Part shown: positions 1 to 6,341 of the stretch, piece after piece
Position numbering within the stretch: the first letter of the stretch is position 1
Layout of the letters: each line of letters begins with the position of its first letter
Made by a program: the position numbers and the translations under genes
Origin: Arthrobacter sp.
GTDB taxonomy: Bacteria > Actinomycetota > Actinomycetes > Actinomycetales > Micrococcaceae
DNA: 6,494 nt
Direction: 5' to 3'
NCBI GenBank assembly: GCA_018260285.1
Contig: JAGLBH010000100.1
Span: 1-6,494, forward strand
The notes under the pieces: model-generated
What the model was told of the DNA's origin: nothing
Seen by the model: only the letters and a program-made list of their open reading frames with translations
Database searches by the model: none

Positions 1-123
1 GCCGTCCACCACGCTCTGGCGGCGCGCGTAGACCACCACGGAGTTCTTCTCAGAGGAGTCCGCAAGGATTTTCGCGAAGGCGGTGCCCCACGAGCCCGAG
101 CCGAGAACGGCGATCTTGGTCAT
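1..123 (-). CDS. gpsA: Glycerol-3-phosphate dehydrogenase [NAD(P)+], N-terminal fragment
   Basis: The first 41 codons of a gene that continues past the left edge. The protein begins MTKIAVLGSGSWGTAFAKIL, and residues 5-16 hold the GxGxWGTA dinucleotide-binding loop that starts the Rossmann fold of GpsA. The family reduces dihydroxyacetone phosphate to sn-glycerol 3-phosphate in the cytosol, giving the backbone for phospholipids. The ATG overlaps the TGA of plsC as ATGA, which suggests translational coupling, and a GGAAG ribosome-binding site lies about 8 bases upstream inside plsC. The pairing makes metabolic sense: GpsA makes the glycerol phosphate that PlsC-family enzymes help acylate. The catalytic half is outside the window, so the call rests on the N-terminal motif and the neighbour. 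Confidence 0.9.
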   Translation of the reverse strand, partial: MTKIAVLGSGSWGTAFAKILADSSEKNSVVVYARRQSVVDG

Positions 124-836
124 GCCTGCTTCTTCCGGGGGTCGAAGCGGACGGCGGGAGCCTTCTCCCCGCGGATCGACTCGAGCTCTGCTGTGATGGC
201 GGACATGATGCGATCGGTTGCCTCTTCCAGGAGAGCCTTCGTCACGGGCTGGCTGCGCAGGTCGTCGAGATCTACCGGGGGCAGCGCCGTGACTTGAAGC
301 TCGGGGCGGAAGGCCGGGCGTCGTCGAACCCCGGAGGTGGGGAAGACCTTGTGGTCGCCCCAGTGGACGATCGGCACGACAGGCGCCCCGGTGGCCAGCG
401 CCAGGCGGGCCGCTCCCGTGTAGCCTCGCATGGGCCAGAGCTCCGGGTCCTTCGTGAGCGTGCCCTCGGGGAAGACGATGAGGGCCGACTCGGGGTCCTC
501 GACGATCTTCTGAGCCGCCTCGATGGACTTGGCGGCGTCGGCTGAGCCCCGGACCACGGGGACCTGGCCGGTGAGCTTCATGACCCGGCCCACCACGGGC
601 CAGCTGAACATGGAGTCCTTCGCGAGGTAGTGCGGGAAGTAGCCCTCGGCCACAAGGAAGTGACCGATGATGAGCGGGTCGATGACCGTGAGGTGGTTGG
701 AGACGACGATGATGCCGCTCCCCTGGCGCACGTTCGCCTGCCCGCGCCACGTCTTCCTGAAGGCTGTCTCCAAGAAGGGGATGACTGCCGTCTTCACGCC
801 CGCGAGGGTCCGCAGAGCGCTCTTGTCACTCGCCAT
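120..836 (-). CDS. plsC: 1-acyl-sn-glycerol-3-phosphate acyltransferase (PlsC/LPLAT family)
   Basis: A 238-residue acyltransferase of the lysophospholipid acyltransferase family, which transfers an acyl chain to lysophosphatidic acid to make phosphatidic acid at the inner face of the membrane. The family blocks appear in order: the catalytic NHx4D box with His48 and Asp53 (SNHLTVIDP), the VPVVRG block near 92-97, the FPEGTL glycerol-phosphate-binding block at 122-127, and VPIV at 154-157. No clear membrane-spanning helix is seen, so peripheral membrane attachment is likely. I chose the ATG at 836: an AGGAAG ribosome-binding site lies 12 bases before it, whereas a TTG four codons upstream (848) directly abuts that site. 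It lies 91 bases after murA and overlaps gpsA by ATGA. Substrate specificity cannot be read from sequence; other acyl acceptors are possible. Confidence 0.9.
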   Translation of the reverse strand: MASDKSALRTLAGVKTAVIPFLETAFRKTWRGQANVRQGSGIIVVSNHLTVIDPLIIGHFLVAEGYFPHYLAKDSMFSWPVVGRVMKLTGQVPVVRGSADAAKSIEAAQKIVEDPESALIVFPEGTLTKDPELWPMRGYTGAARLALATGAPVVPIVHWGDHKVFPTSGVRRRPAFRPELQVTALPPVDLDDLRSQPVTKALLEEATDRIMSAITAELESIRGEKAPAVRFDPRKKQA

Positions 837-871
837 GATCTGGTTCAACTTCCTGCCGTTGGTCTCACGAG

Positions 872-904
872 AAGGGTGCCGCTGCGCGCTGCAGCGACAC
901 CCTT
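872..904 (-). terminator. Strong stem-loop between murA and plsC (possible terminator or attenuator)
   Basis: In minus-strand RNA, arms AAGGGTGTCGCTG and CAGCGGCACCCTT pair over 13 consecutive positions (one U-G wobble) around a 7-base loop. The stem starts 23 bases after the murA stop. The sequence that follows is CTCGTGAG, not a U-run, so it is a poor intrinsic terminator on paper. It could still cause partial termination, block 3' exonuclease, or mark a processing site. Only 35 bases separate it from the plsC ATG and I see no convincing promoter there, so complete termination would leave plsC-gpsA without an obvious promoter. Confidence 0.55.
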
Positions 905-927
905 ATGCTCTCACGGACAGATGGTGC

Positions 928-2250
928 TCAGAGCTCGTCGACGTCGAAATCCGCCCCGAGCCCGCGGAGCTTGTCCTCGAAGCGCTCGTAGCCGCGGTTG
1001 ATGACCTCGATGCCGGTGACGCGGGACGTCCCCTCGGCGGCCAGAGCCGCAATGAGGTGGCTGAAGCCGCCGCGCAGATCCGGCACGTCGATGTTCGCGC
1101 CCGTCAGCGGGGTGGGCCCGGAGATGACGGCGGAGTGGAGGAAGTTCCGCTGGCCGAACCGGCACGGGATCGAGCCGAGGCACTCGCGGTGAACCTGGAT
1201 CGTGGCGCCCATGCGGCGGAGCGCCTCCGTGAAGCCGAACCGGTTCTCGTAGACGGTCTCGTGGACGATCGAGACGCCCTTGGCCTGCGTCAGCGCCACG
1301 ACGAGAGGCTGCTGCCAGTCCGTCATGAAGCCGGGGTGCACGTCCGTCTCGAGCACGAGCGGGTTGAGCTCGCCGCCCGGATGGTAGAAGCGGATGCCGT
1401 GGTCGTCGACCTCGAACTCGCCGCCGACCTTGCGGAAGGTGTTGAGGAAGGCGGTGAGGTCCTGCTGGTCCGCTCCCTCGACATAGATGTCGCCGCGGGT
1501 CACGAGCGCTGCAGAGGCCCACGAGGCGGACTCGTTGCGGTCCGGAAGCGCCTTGTGGTTGTAGCCGCGCAGGGTGCGCACGCCCTCGATGCGGATGACA
1601 CGGTCCGTCTGGACCGTGATGATGGCGCCCATCTTCTGGAGCACCGCGATGAGGTCCAGGATCTCAGGCTCGACGGCGGCGCCCTTGAGCTCGGTGATGC
1701 CCTCGGCGCGGGTGGCCGTGAGGAGAACCTGCTCGGTGGCGCCGACGCTCGGGTACGGGAGCTCGAGCTTGGCGCCCTTGAGGCCGTTGGGCGCCGTGAT
1801 GGAGATGCCCTCCGGCGTCTTGTCCACCACTGCGCCGAACTGGCGGAGCACCTCAAGGTGGTAGTCGATCGGGCGGTCGCCGATCTTGCAGCCGCCGAGG
1901 TCCGGGATGAACGCCTGGCCGATCGAGTGAATGAGGGGCCCGCAGAAGAGAATCGGGATCCGGGAGTCTCCGGCGTGCGTGTTGATGGCCGCGCTCGTGG
2001 CGCTCTGCGCCTTGGCGGGATCCATGTGGAGCTCGCCCTTCTCCGCGTCCCAGGTCACCTCAACGCCGTGGATGCGCAGGAGGCTGGTCACCACCTCGAC
2101 GTCCTTGATCTCCGGGACGTTCCTCAGCGTGGAGGGCGTGCTGCCCAGCAGTGACGCGACCATGGCTTTGGGCACAAGGTTCTTCGCGCCGCGAACGGTC
2201 ACTTTCCCCTCCAGGGGCTTTCCTCCACGAATCGTGAGCACACTAGCCAT
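928..2250 (-). CDS. murA: UDP-N-acetylglucosamine 1-carboxyvinyltransferase (MurA)
   Basis: A full-length 440-residue MurA, which transfers enolpyruvate from phosphoenolpyruvate to UDP-GlcNAc in the cytosol, the first committed step of peptidoglycan synthesis. Visible landmarks: GAKN at 21-24 (the Lys/Asn pair of the active site), the catalytic loop GGCKIGDRP at 119-127 with Cys121 in the place of Escherichia coli Cys115 and Arg126 matching Arg120, a TD pair at 310-311 near the catalytic Asp position, DLRGG at 391-395 with the PEP-binding Arg, and the C-terminal RGYERFEDKLRGLGA at 419-433. The HPGFMTDWQQP segment (305-315) is, from memory, typical of the actinobacterial MurA branch. The ATG at 2250 has a GAGGAAGA ribosome-binding site. 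The gene follows leuD by 81 bases and precedes plsC by 91. Confidence 0.97.
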   Translation of the reverse strand: MASVLTIRGGKPLEGKVTVRGAKNLVPKAMVASLLGSTPSTLRNVPEIKDVEVVTSLLRIHGVEVTWDAEKGELHMDPAKAQSATSAAINTHAGDSRIPILFCGPLIHSIGQAFIPDLGGCKIGDRPIDYHLEVLRQFGAVVDKTPEGISITAPNGLKGAKLELPYPSVGATEQVLLTATRAEGITELKGAAVEPEILDLIAVLQKMGAIITVQTDRVIRIEGVRTLRGYNHKALPDRNESASWASAALVTRGDIYVEGADQQDLTAFLNTFRKVGGEFEVDDHGIRFYHPGGELNPLVLETDVHPGFMTDWQQPLVVALTQAKGVSIVHETVYENRFGFTEALRRMGATIQVHRECLGSIPCRFGQRNFLHSAVISGPTPLTGANIDVPDLRGGFSHLIAALAAEGTSRVTGIEVINRGYERFEDKLRGLGADFDVDEL

Positions 2251-2259
2251 GAAAACGGA

Positions 2260-2267
2260 TCTTCCTC
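2260..2267 (-). promoter_or_regulatory. Ribosome-binding site of murA
   Basis: GAGGAAGA lies 9 bases before the murA ATG. It is a good purine-rich match to the anti-Shine-Dalgarno sequence and supports the start at 2250. Confidence 0.75.
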
Positions 2268-2309
2268 ATTCTCTTAGGGGAGCACATGACAGGGGGCCAA
2301 ACGCTCTCC

Positions 2310-2327
2310 CCCAGCATAGGCGCTGGG
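2310..2327 (-). other. Hairpin just after leuD, in the leuD-murA gap
   Basis: CCCAGC and GCTGGG form a 6-bp GC-rich stem with a 6-base loop, beginning 4 bases after the leuD stop codon in the minus-strand transcript. It is followed by GGAGAGCG and not by a U-run, so it is not a standard intrinsic terminator. The G-run at its 3' side can instead pair with a downstream CCCCC (2291-2295), giving a competing fold. A TTGACA (minus strand, 2330-2335) overlaps the leuD stop, but no acceptable -10 sits 16-18 bases downstream, so I do not call a promoter. Confidence 0.35.
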
Positions 2328-2331
2328 CCTG

Positions 2332-2931
2332 TCAATTCGCTTGAGGCAGAGTCCTCGGCTTGAAGGACGGGCGGCGGCTTTCGTACGCGGCGATCTCGTC
2401 AGACGAGGAGAGGGTCAGCTTGATGTCGTCCATCCCGTTGAGGAGGCGCCACTTCGTGTCGGGGTCGATCTGAAAGGTCGTCTCCACCGAGCCGCACTCG
2501 ATCGTCTGGGCCTCGACGTTGATGCGGACATGGGTCCCGGGAACCGTTTCGAGCTCCTTCTGGATCCGCTCCACATCAGACTGCTCGACGACGGCGGCCA
2601 AAACGCCCTTCTTGCCCGCATTGCCGCGGAAGATGTCCGCGAAGCGAGAGGAGATGACGGCCTTGAATCCGTAGTCCCGCAGCGCCCACACCGCGTGCTC
2701 GCGGCTCGAGCCCGTGCCGAAGTCCGAGCCTGCCACGAGCACCTGGGCCCCCGCGTACTCCGCCCGATTGAGCACGAAGTCCGGGTCCTTGCGCCACTGC
2801 GCGAAGAGAGCGTCCTCGAAGCCGGTCTGGGTGACCCGCTTGAGGTAGACGGCCGGGATGATCTGATCCGTGTCCACGTTGGACTCGCGCAGCGGTACGC
2901 CGACGCCGTCGATGTTCTTGATGGGTTCCAT
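2332..2931 (-). CDS. leuD: 3-isopropylmalate dehydratase small subunit
   Basis: A 199-residue LeuD, close to the usual length of about 200. With LeuC it isomerises 2-isopropylmalate to 3-isopropylmalate in leucine synthesis, in the cytosol. The swivelling-domain signatures of the aconitase family are present: [16 protein letters not shown] at 18-33, [17 protein letters not shown] at 68-84 (substrate-binding SSREH), and [17 protein letters not shown] at 95-111, ending with a GMDDIKLTL segment at 166-174. The ATG at 2931 is only 2 bases after the leuC TAG and has an AGGAG ribosome-binding site inside the end of leuC, so the two subunits are almost certainly co-translated from one message. No residue looks abnormal. 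Confidence 0.97.
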   Translation of the reverse strand: MEPIKNIDGVGVPLRESNVDTDQIIPAVYLKRVTQTGFEDALFAQWRKDPDFVLNRAEYAGAQVLVAGSDFGTGSSREHAVWALRDYGFKAVISSRFADIFRGNAGKKGVLAAVVEQSDVERIQKELETVPGTHVRINVEAQTIECGSVETTFQIDPDTKWRLLNGMDDIKLTLSSSDEIAAYESRRPSFKPRTLPQAN

Positions 2932-2933
2932 GG

Positions 2934-4373
2934 CTAGGCTCCTGCCGTTGCGAGGGCTTCGATGTCAGAGGGAGAGGACAGGCGTCCCGTGATGGCCGTG
3001 GCCGCAGCGACGAGCGGGGAGACGAGGTGCGTCCGCCCGCCCTTGCCCTGGCGTCCCTCGAAGTTGCGGTTGGAGGTGGAGGCGCAGCGCTCCCCCTCGG
3101 CAAGCTGGTCGGGGTTCATGCCGAGGCACATCGAGCAGCCGGCGAAGCGCCACTCAGCGCCGAAGTCCGTGAAGACGCGGTCCAGGCCCTCGGCCTCCGC
3201 CTCGAGGCGCACCCGGGCGGATCCCGGGACGACGAGCATGCGGACGCCGTCGGCGATCGTGTGCCCCTTGAGGATGTCCGCCGCCGAGCGGAGGTCCTCC
3301 AGCCGGGAGTTCGTGCAGGAGCCGAGGAAGACCGTGTCGATCCGGATGTCCTTCATCGGGGTGCCCGCTTCGAGGCCCATGTACTTGAGGGAGCGCTCGG
3401 CGGCGACGCGCTCTTCGTCGTCGAGCATCGTCAGCGGGTCCGGGACGCGCTCGCTGAGGCTGACACCCTGGCCCGGGTTGGTCCCCCAGGTGACGAAGGG
3501 CTCGAGGGCGTCCCCGTCGATGACGACCTCGGCGTCGAACTGGGCGTCGTCGTCGGTCTTGAGGGTCTTCCAGTACTCCACTGCGGCGTCCCAGTCTGCG
3601 CCGGTGGGGGCGTGCTCGCGACCCTGGACGTAGTCGAAGGTCGTCTGGTCAGGGGCGATCATCCCGGCCCGGGCACCGGCCTCGATGGACATGTTGCAGA
3701 TCGTCATGCGCGCCTCCATGGAGAGCGCCTCAATGGCGGAGCCGCGGTATTCGAGCACGTAGCCCTGGCCGCCGCCCGTGCCGATCTTGGCGATGACGGC
3801 GAGGATGAGGTCCTTGCTCGTGACCCCCGGGCGCAGACGCCCGTTGACCGTGATGGCCATGGTCTTGAAGGGCTTGAGGGCGAGCGTCTGGGTGGCCATG
3901 ACATGCTCGACCTCGCTCGTGCCGATGCCCATCGCGAGGGATCCGAAGGCGCCGTGGGTCGAGGTGTGGGAGTCGCCGCAGACGATCGTCATGCCCGGCT
4001 GGGTAAGGCCGAGCTGGGGGCTCATGACGTGGACGATGCCCTGCTCCTTGTCGCCGAGCGAGTGGAGGCGCACGCCGAATTCGGCGCAGTTCGTCCGCAG
4101 GGTCTCGATCTGGAGGCGGGAGACAGGGTCGGCGATGGGCCTGTCGATCTCGAGGGTCGGAGTGTTGTGGTCCTCCGTGGCGATCGTGAGATCGGGGCGG
4201 CGCAGCGTGCGACCGGCCTGCCGCAGTCCGTCGAAGGCCTGGGGGCTCGTGACTTCGTGGAGGAGGTGCAGGTCGATGTAGAGGAGGTCTGGGCTTCCCT
4301 TCTCACCGGGGACGACGACGTGGTCTCGCCACACCTTCTCTGCCAGTGTGAGCGGACGGGGGTCCTGTTCCAT
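2934..4373 (-). CDS. leuC: 3-isopropylmalate dehydratase large subunit
   Basis: A 479-residue aconitase-family large subunit that carries the [4Fe-4S] cluster of isopropylmalate isomerase. It begins with the usual [11 protein letters not shown] stretch (10-20), then TEDHNTPT at 66-73 and [13 protein letters not shown] at 132-144. The cluster cysteines are Cys353 (GSCTNSR), Cys413 and Cys416 ([10 protein letters not shown]). [16 protein letters not shown] (436-450 region) closes the active site. The ATG at 4373 has only a weak ribosome-binding site (AAAGAG, 6 bases upstream). The gene is divergent from the IclR regulator across 109 bases and heads the leuCD-murA-plsC-gpsA run. Control by the neighbouring regulator is inferred from the family precedent and the palindrome in the gap; I could not identify a clear leuC -35/-10 pair. 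Confidence 0.97.
   Translation of the reverse strand: MEQDPRPLTLAEKVWRDHVVVPGEKGSPDLLYIDLHLLHEVTSPQAFDGLRQAGRTLRRPDLTIATEDHNTPTLEIDRPIADPVSRLQIETLRTNCAEFGVRLHSLGDKEQGIVHVMSPQLGLTQPGMTIVCGDSHTSTHGAFGSLAMGIGTSEVEHVMATQTLALKPFKTMAITVNGRLRPGVTSKDLILAVIAKIGTGGGQGYVLEYRGSAIEALSMEARMTICNMSIEAGARAGMIAPDQTTFDYVQGREHAPTGADWDAAVEYWKTLKTDDDAQFDAEVVIDGDALEPFVTWGTNPGQGVSLSERVPDPLTMLDDEERVAAERSLKYMGLEAGTPMKDIRIDTVFLGSCTNSRLEDLRSAADILKGHTIADGVRMLVVPGSARVRLEAEAEGLDRVFTDFGAEWRFAGCSMCLGMNPDQLAEGERCASTSNRNFEGRQGKGGRTHLVSPLVAAATAITGRLSSPSDIEALATAGA
2939..2943 (-). promoter_or_regulatory. Ribosome-binding site of leuD
   Basis: AGGAG, 7 bases before the leuD ATG and lying within the last codons of leuC. It fixes the leuD start and indicates translation linked to that of leuC. 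Confidence 0.75.
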
Positions 4374-4446
4374 TGACTGCTCTTTCTCTGTACGGCTATT
4401 GCTTCAACTCAATCACCCTCGACGGAAGCGTTCCACGTCTCAAGGC

Positions 4447-4476
4447 TTTGCATCTCAGATTCTGAGATAGTAATAT
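4447..4476 (+). promoter_or_regulatory. Predicted promoter of the IclR-family regulator, leaderless
   Basis: The -10 is TAATAT (4471-4476), fitting the actinobacterial TANNNT pattern. The -35 is read as TTGCAT (4448-4453, 17-base spacer) or TTTGCA (4447-4452, 18-base spacer). The last T of the -10 is exactly 7 bases before the A of the ATG at 4483, so transcription would start at or beside the start codon. No Shine-Dalgarno sequence precedes the ATG, which agrees with a leaderless message, a common arrangement in Actinobacteria. The -35 match is modest. Confidence 0.6.
4452..4468. promoter_or_regulatory. Perfect 17-bp palindrome, predicted operator for the divergent regulator
   Basis: ATCTCAGA-T-TCTGAGAT: two 8-bp arms with a single central base and no mismatch. 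It fills the spacer between the predicted -35 and -10 of the regulator gene and lies 78 bases upstream of the leuC ATG. IclR proteins bind such inverted repeats as dimers or dimer pairs, and NdgR, AreB and LtbR are known to bind the region upstream of leuCD. That this palindrome is the bound site is inference. Confidence 0.7.
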
Positions 4477-4482
4477 CAGCCT

Positions 4483-5232
4483 ATGGACACAGAACGCGAA
4501 TCCAGCGGCGTCGGCGTCATCGATAAGGCGGCCGCCGTCCTCAATGCTCTTGAGGCGGGCCCCACGACGCTCGCCCAGCTCGTCAACGCCACGGGGCTGG
4601 CTCGCCCCACCGTGCACCGCCTGGCGCTGGCGCTCATTCACCACCGGCTGGTGGCCCGCGACATGCACGGGCGCTTCGTCCTGGGCAACCGCCTCGTGGA
4701 GCTGGCCTCCGGAGCGGGCGAGGACAAGCTCATCACCGCAGCCAATCCGGTGCTCATCCAGCTGCGCAACGCCACGGGCGAGTCCTCCCAGGTCTTCCGC
4801 CGCCAGGGCGACTGGCGCGTGTGCGTGGCCTCCGCCGAGCGGCCCGTGGGCCTGAGGGACACGATCCCCGTCGGGACCAAGCTCTCCATGAAGGGCGGCT
4901 CTGCCGCTCAGGTCCTCCTGGCCTGGGAGGAGCACTCACGTCTCCTTGAGGGGCTCGACGGCGCCCGCTTCACCCCTGCCGTCCTGGCCGGCGTGCGGCG
5001 ACGCGGCTGGTCCCAGAGCCTCGGAGAGCGCGAGCCGGGCGTAGCCTCCGTGTCGGCGCCCGTCCGCGGTCCCTCCGGCCGTGTCATCGCCGCTGTGTCC
5101 ATCTCGGGGCCGATCGACCGGCTCACCCGCCAGCCAGGGCGGCTTCACGCTGAGGCCGTCGTCAACGCGGCAGCCGCCATCACCGCAGCGCTCAAGAAGC
5201 CCTCCTCGATGGGCGAGGACGGCGAGGACTAG
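4483..5232 (+). CDS. IclR-family transcriptional regulator of leucine genes (NdgR/AreB/LtbR type)
   Basis: A 249-residue two-domain regulator. Residues about 9-70 form the winged helix-turn-helix: VIDKAAAVLNALEAGP leads in, TLAQLVNATGLARPTVHRLALAL (29-51) is the helix-turn-helix, and GRFVLGNRL (63-71) is the wing. Residues about 80-240 are the IclR effector-binding domain, with RDTIPVGTKLSMKGGSAAQVLLAW (125-148) and SLGEREPGVASVSAPV (179-194). From memory it closely resembles Streptomyces NdgR, and it sits in the same place, divergent from leuCD. Members of this group control leucine and, in some species, tryptophan, nitrogen-related or antibiotic genes. The effector cannot be read here. The start at 4483 has no ribosome-binding site but fits a leaderless transcript. 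The C-terminus ends in a short acidic tail. The gene converges on thiL. Confidence 0.93.
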   Translation: MDTERESSGVGVIDKAAAVLNALEAGPTTLAQLVNATGLARPTVHRLALALIHHRLVARDMHGRFVLGNRLVELASGAGEDKLITAANPVLIQLRNATGESSQVFRRQGDWRVCVASAERPVGLRDTIPVGTKLSMKGGSAAQVLLAWEEHSRLLEGLDGARFTPAVLAGVRRRGWSQSLGEREPGVASVSAPVRGPSGRVIAAVSISGPIDRLTRQPGRLHAEAVVNAAAAITAALKKPSSMGEDGED

Positions 5233-5266
5233 CGCGTCGCAGGCTCCCGTGTGCGCGCAGCCACGT

Positions 5267-5292
5267 CCGCATGCGGTCTCGTCCCCGTGCGG
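5267..5292. terminator. Weak hairpin between the convergent regulator and thiL genes
   Basis: The 61-base gap between the two stop codons holds CCGCATG (5267-5273) and CGTGCGG (5286-5292), a 7-bp stem with one G-U pair in plus-strand RNA and a 12-base loop. An alternative is the local palindrome CCGCATGCGG (5267-5276). Neither strand shows a U-run. It may help end the converging transcripts, but the evidence is position plus a short stem. Confidence 0.3.
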
Positions 5293-5293
5293 C

Positions 5294-6337
5294 CTAGCCG
5301 AAGTGGTCGAAGCCCTCTTCCGCAAGGACCCTGCCCCCGAGCATGACGACGGGCGCGCCCTCGCGCACCGTCCCCATCCGAGTGAAGCCCTCCGGCAGGT
5401 CCCCGGGAGGGAAGGCCGCCAGGAGGGCGAAGTCCTCCCCTCCCGTCAGCACCCGCGTCAGGGGCTGCGCCGGCGCAGATGCTCTGCCCCGAGCCTCGCT
5501 GGGAACAGAGGGGATCTCAGCGGCGAGGCGCGTCAGGGCGGCCTCGTCAAGGTCCATCGCGACGTGGGAGGCCCGCGCCATCCGGTAGGCGTCCCGCAGC
5601 AGGCCGTCGGAGACGTCCATAAGGGCGGTCGCCCCGCCGCGCGAGGCTGCTGGCCCGGCAGACATGGGCGGACGAGGCCGCATCTGCGCTTCGATGAGCT
5701 GCTCCGCGGCGATCAACTGCTCCGCGGCAGTGCCCTGAGCCGCCTCTGCCTCCCGCCCCAACAGGATCTCCAAGCCTGCGGCGGCCCACCCGAGCCGACC
5801 GGCCACGGCAAGGGTGTCCCCCGGCCGGGCTCCCGACCTGCGCACAGGACCGCCCTCAGCGGGCTCCCCCATGACCGTGACCGTCGAGGTCAGCTCTGAG
5901 GCGATCCCGAGGTCTCCCCCGCTCACGCGGCACCCGGGGGCCAGCTCGTCCAGGGCCGCACGCATCCCGCGGGCGATTCCGGCGAGACGGGCCACCGGCG
6001 TCGCCCCCGGGCACTGGAGCGAGACGAAGACGTGGCAAGGGATCCCGCCCATCGCGTTGATGTCGGAGAGGTTCTGGGCCATGGACTTGTAGCCGACGTC
6101 CTCGGGCAGGTGCTCCCTCCCGCTGGGCCAGGCCCAGAGGAAGTCCTGGCCTTCGACCACCGCGTCGACGGAGACGAGGAAGCCTGAGCCAGAGGCGGGG
6201 ATCACGTAGGCGCTGTCGTCGCCGGGGCCGATCTCCCCGGATTCCAGGGGAGGCTCCCCCGCGGTGAGAAGAGGCAGAATGAGGTCAAGGACCTCCCGTT
6301 CGGAGAGGTCCTTGACGGTGGTGCTGCGATCGCCCAT
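5294..6337 (-). CDS. thiL: Thiamine-monophosphate kinase
   Basis: ThiL phosphorylates thiamine monophosphate with ATP to give thiamine diphosphate, the active cofactor. From the ATG at 6337 the protein has 347 residues. Family landmarks: IGPGDDSA (36-43, metal/ATP-binding Asp pair), SVDAVVEGQDF (56-66), MAQNLSDINAMGG (86-98), SGGDLG (139-144), the RPGD of the second domain (171-174), MRPRPP (219-224), LMDVSDGLLRDAYR (239-252) and LTGGEDFALL (297-306). A six-residue unit AAEQLI is repeated in tandem just before MRPRP. The start is uncertain: a GTG at 6367 would add ten residues (MTSSGDARSL) and overlap the preceding gene by 26 bases. I prefer the ATG, which follows the upstream TAG by 4 bases and has a GGGGAC about 13 bases before it. 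The enzyme call is secure. Confidence 0.95.
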   Translation of the reverse strand: MGDRSTTVKDLSEREVLDLILPLLTAGEPPLESGEIGPGDDSAYVIPASGSGFLVSVDAVVEGQDFLWAWPSGREHLPEDVGYKSMAQNLSDINAMGGIPCHVFVSLQCPGATPVARLAGIARGMRAALDELAPGCRVSGGDLGIASELTSTVTVMGEPAEGGPVRRSGARPGDTLAVAGRLGWAAAGLEILLGREAEAAQGTAAEQLIAAEQLIEAQMRPRPPMSAGPAASRGGATALMDVSDGLLRDAYRMARASHVAMDLDEAALTRLAAEIPSVPSEARGRASAPAQPLTRVLTGGEDFALLAAFPPGDLPEGFTRMGTVREGAPVVMLGGRVLAEEGFDHFG

Positions 6338-6341
6338 CAGA

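Noticed and set aside
667..2154. Long plus-strand open frame of 495 codons opposite murA
   Set aside because: It is the antisense shadow of murA in GC-rich sequence. The product is Asp/Arg/Val/Leu/Ala-rich low-complexity protein with no motif, while the minus strand encodes an unmistakable complete MurA.
2330..2335. TTGACA on the minus strand as the -35 of a murA promoter
   Set aside because: The hexamer is perfect, but at 16-18 bases downstream the sequence is a G-run. The nearest -10-like TATGCT is only 11 bases away, too close for a sigma-70-type promoter.
3027..4376. Long plus-strand open frame of 449 codons opposite leuC
   Set aside because: Same cause: an antisense frame over leuC with biased composition and no recognisable domain. 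leuC accounts for the sequence fully.
4409..4453. Fourteen-codon open frame in the leuC leader (MQSLETWNASVEGD), a possible attenuator peptide
   Set aside because: It has one leucine and no run of leucine codons, no ribosome-binding site I can see, and no terminator/antiterminator pair with a U-run downstream. Control by the IclR protein is the simpler reading.
4396..4935. Minus-strand open frame of 179 codons across the intergenic region and the start of the regulator gene
   Set aside because: It is antisense to a clear IclR gene and has no family motif. Its 3' part simply crosses the divergent promoter region.
5514..5520. ATCTCAG, one arm of the operator palindrome, inside thiL (also at about 1670 inside murA)
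   Set aside because: Seven-base matches are expected about once in a window of this size on two strands, neither has its partner arm, and both lie within coding sequence.
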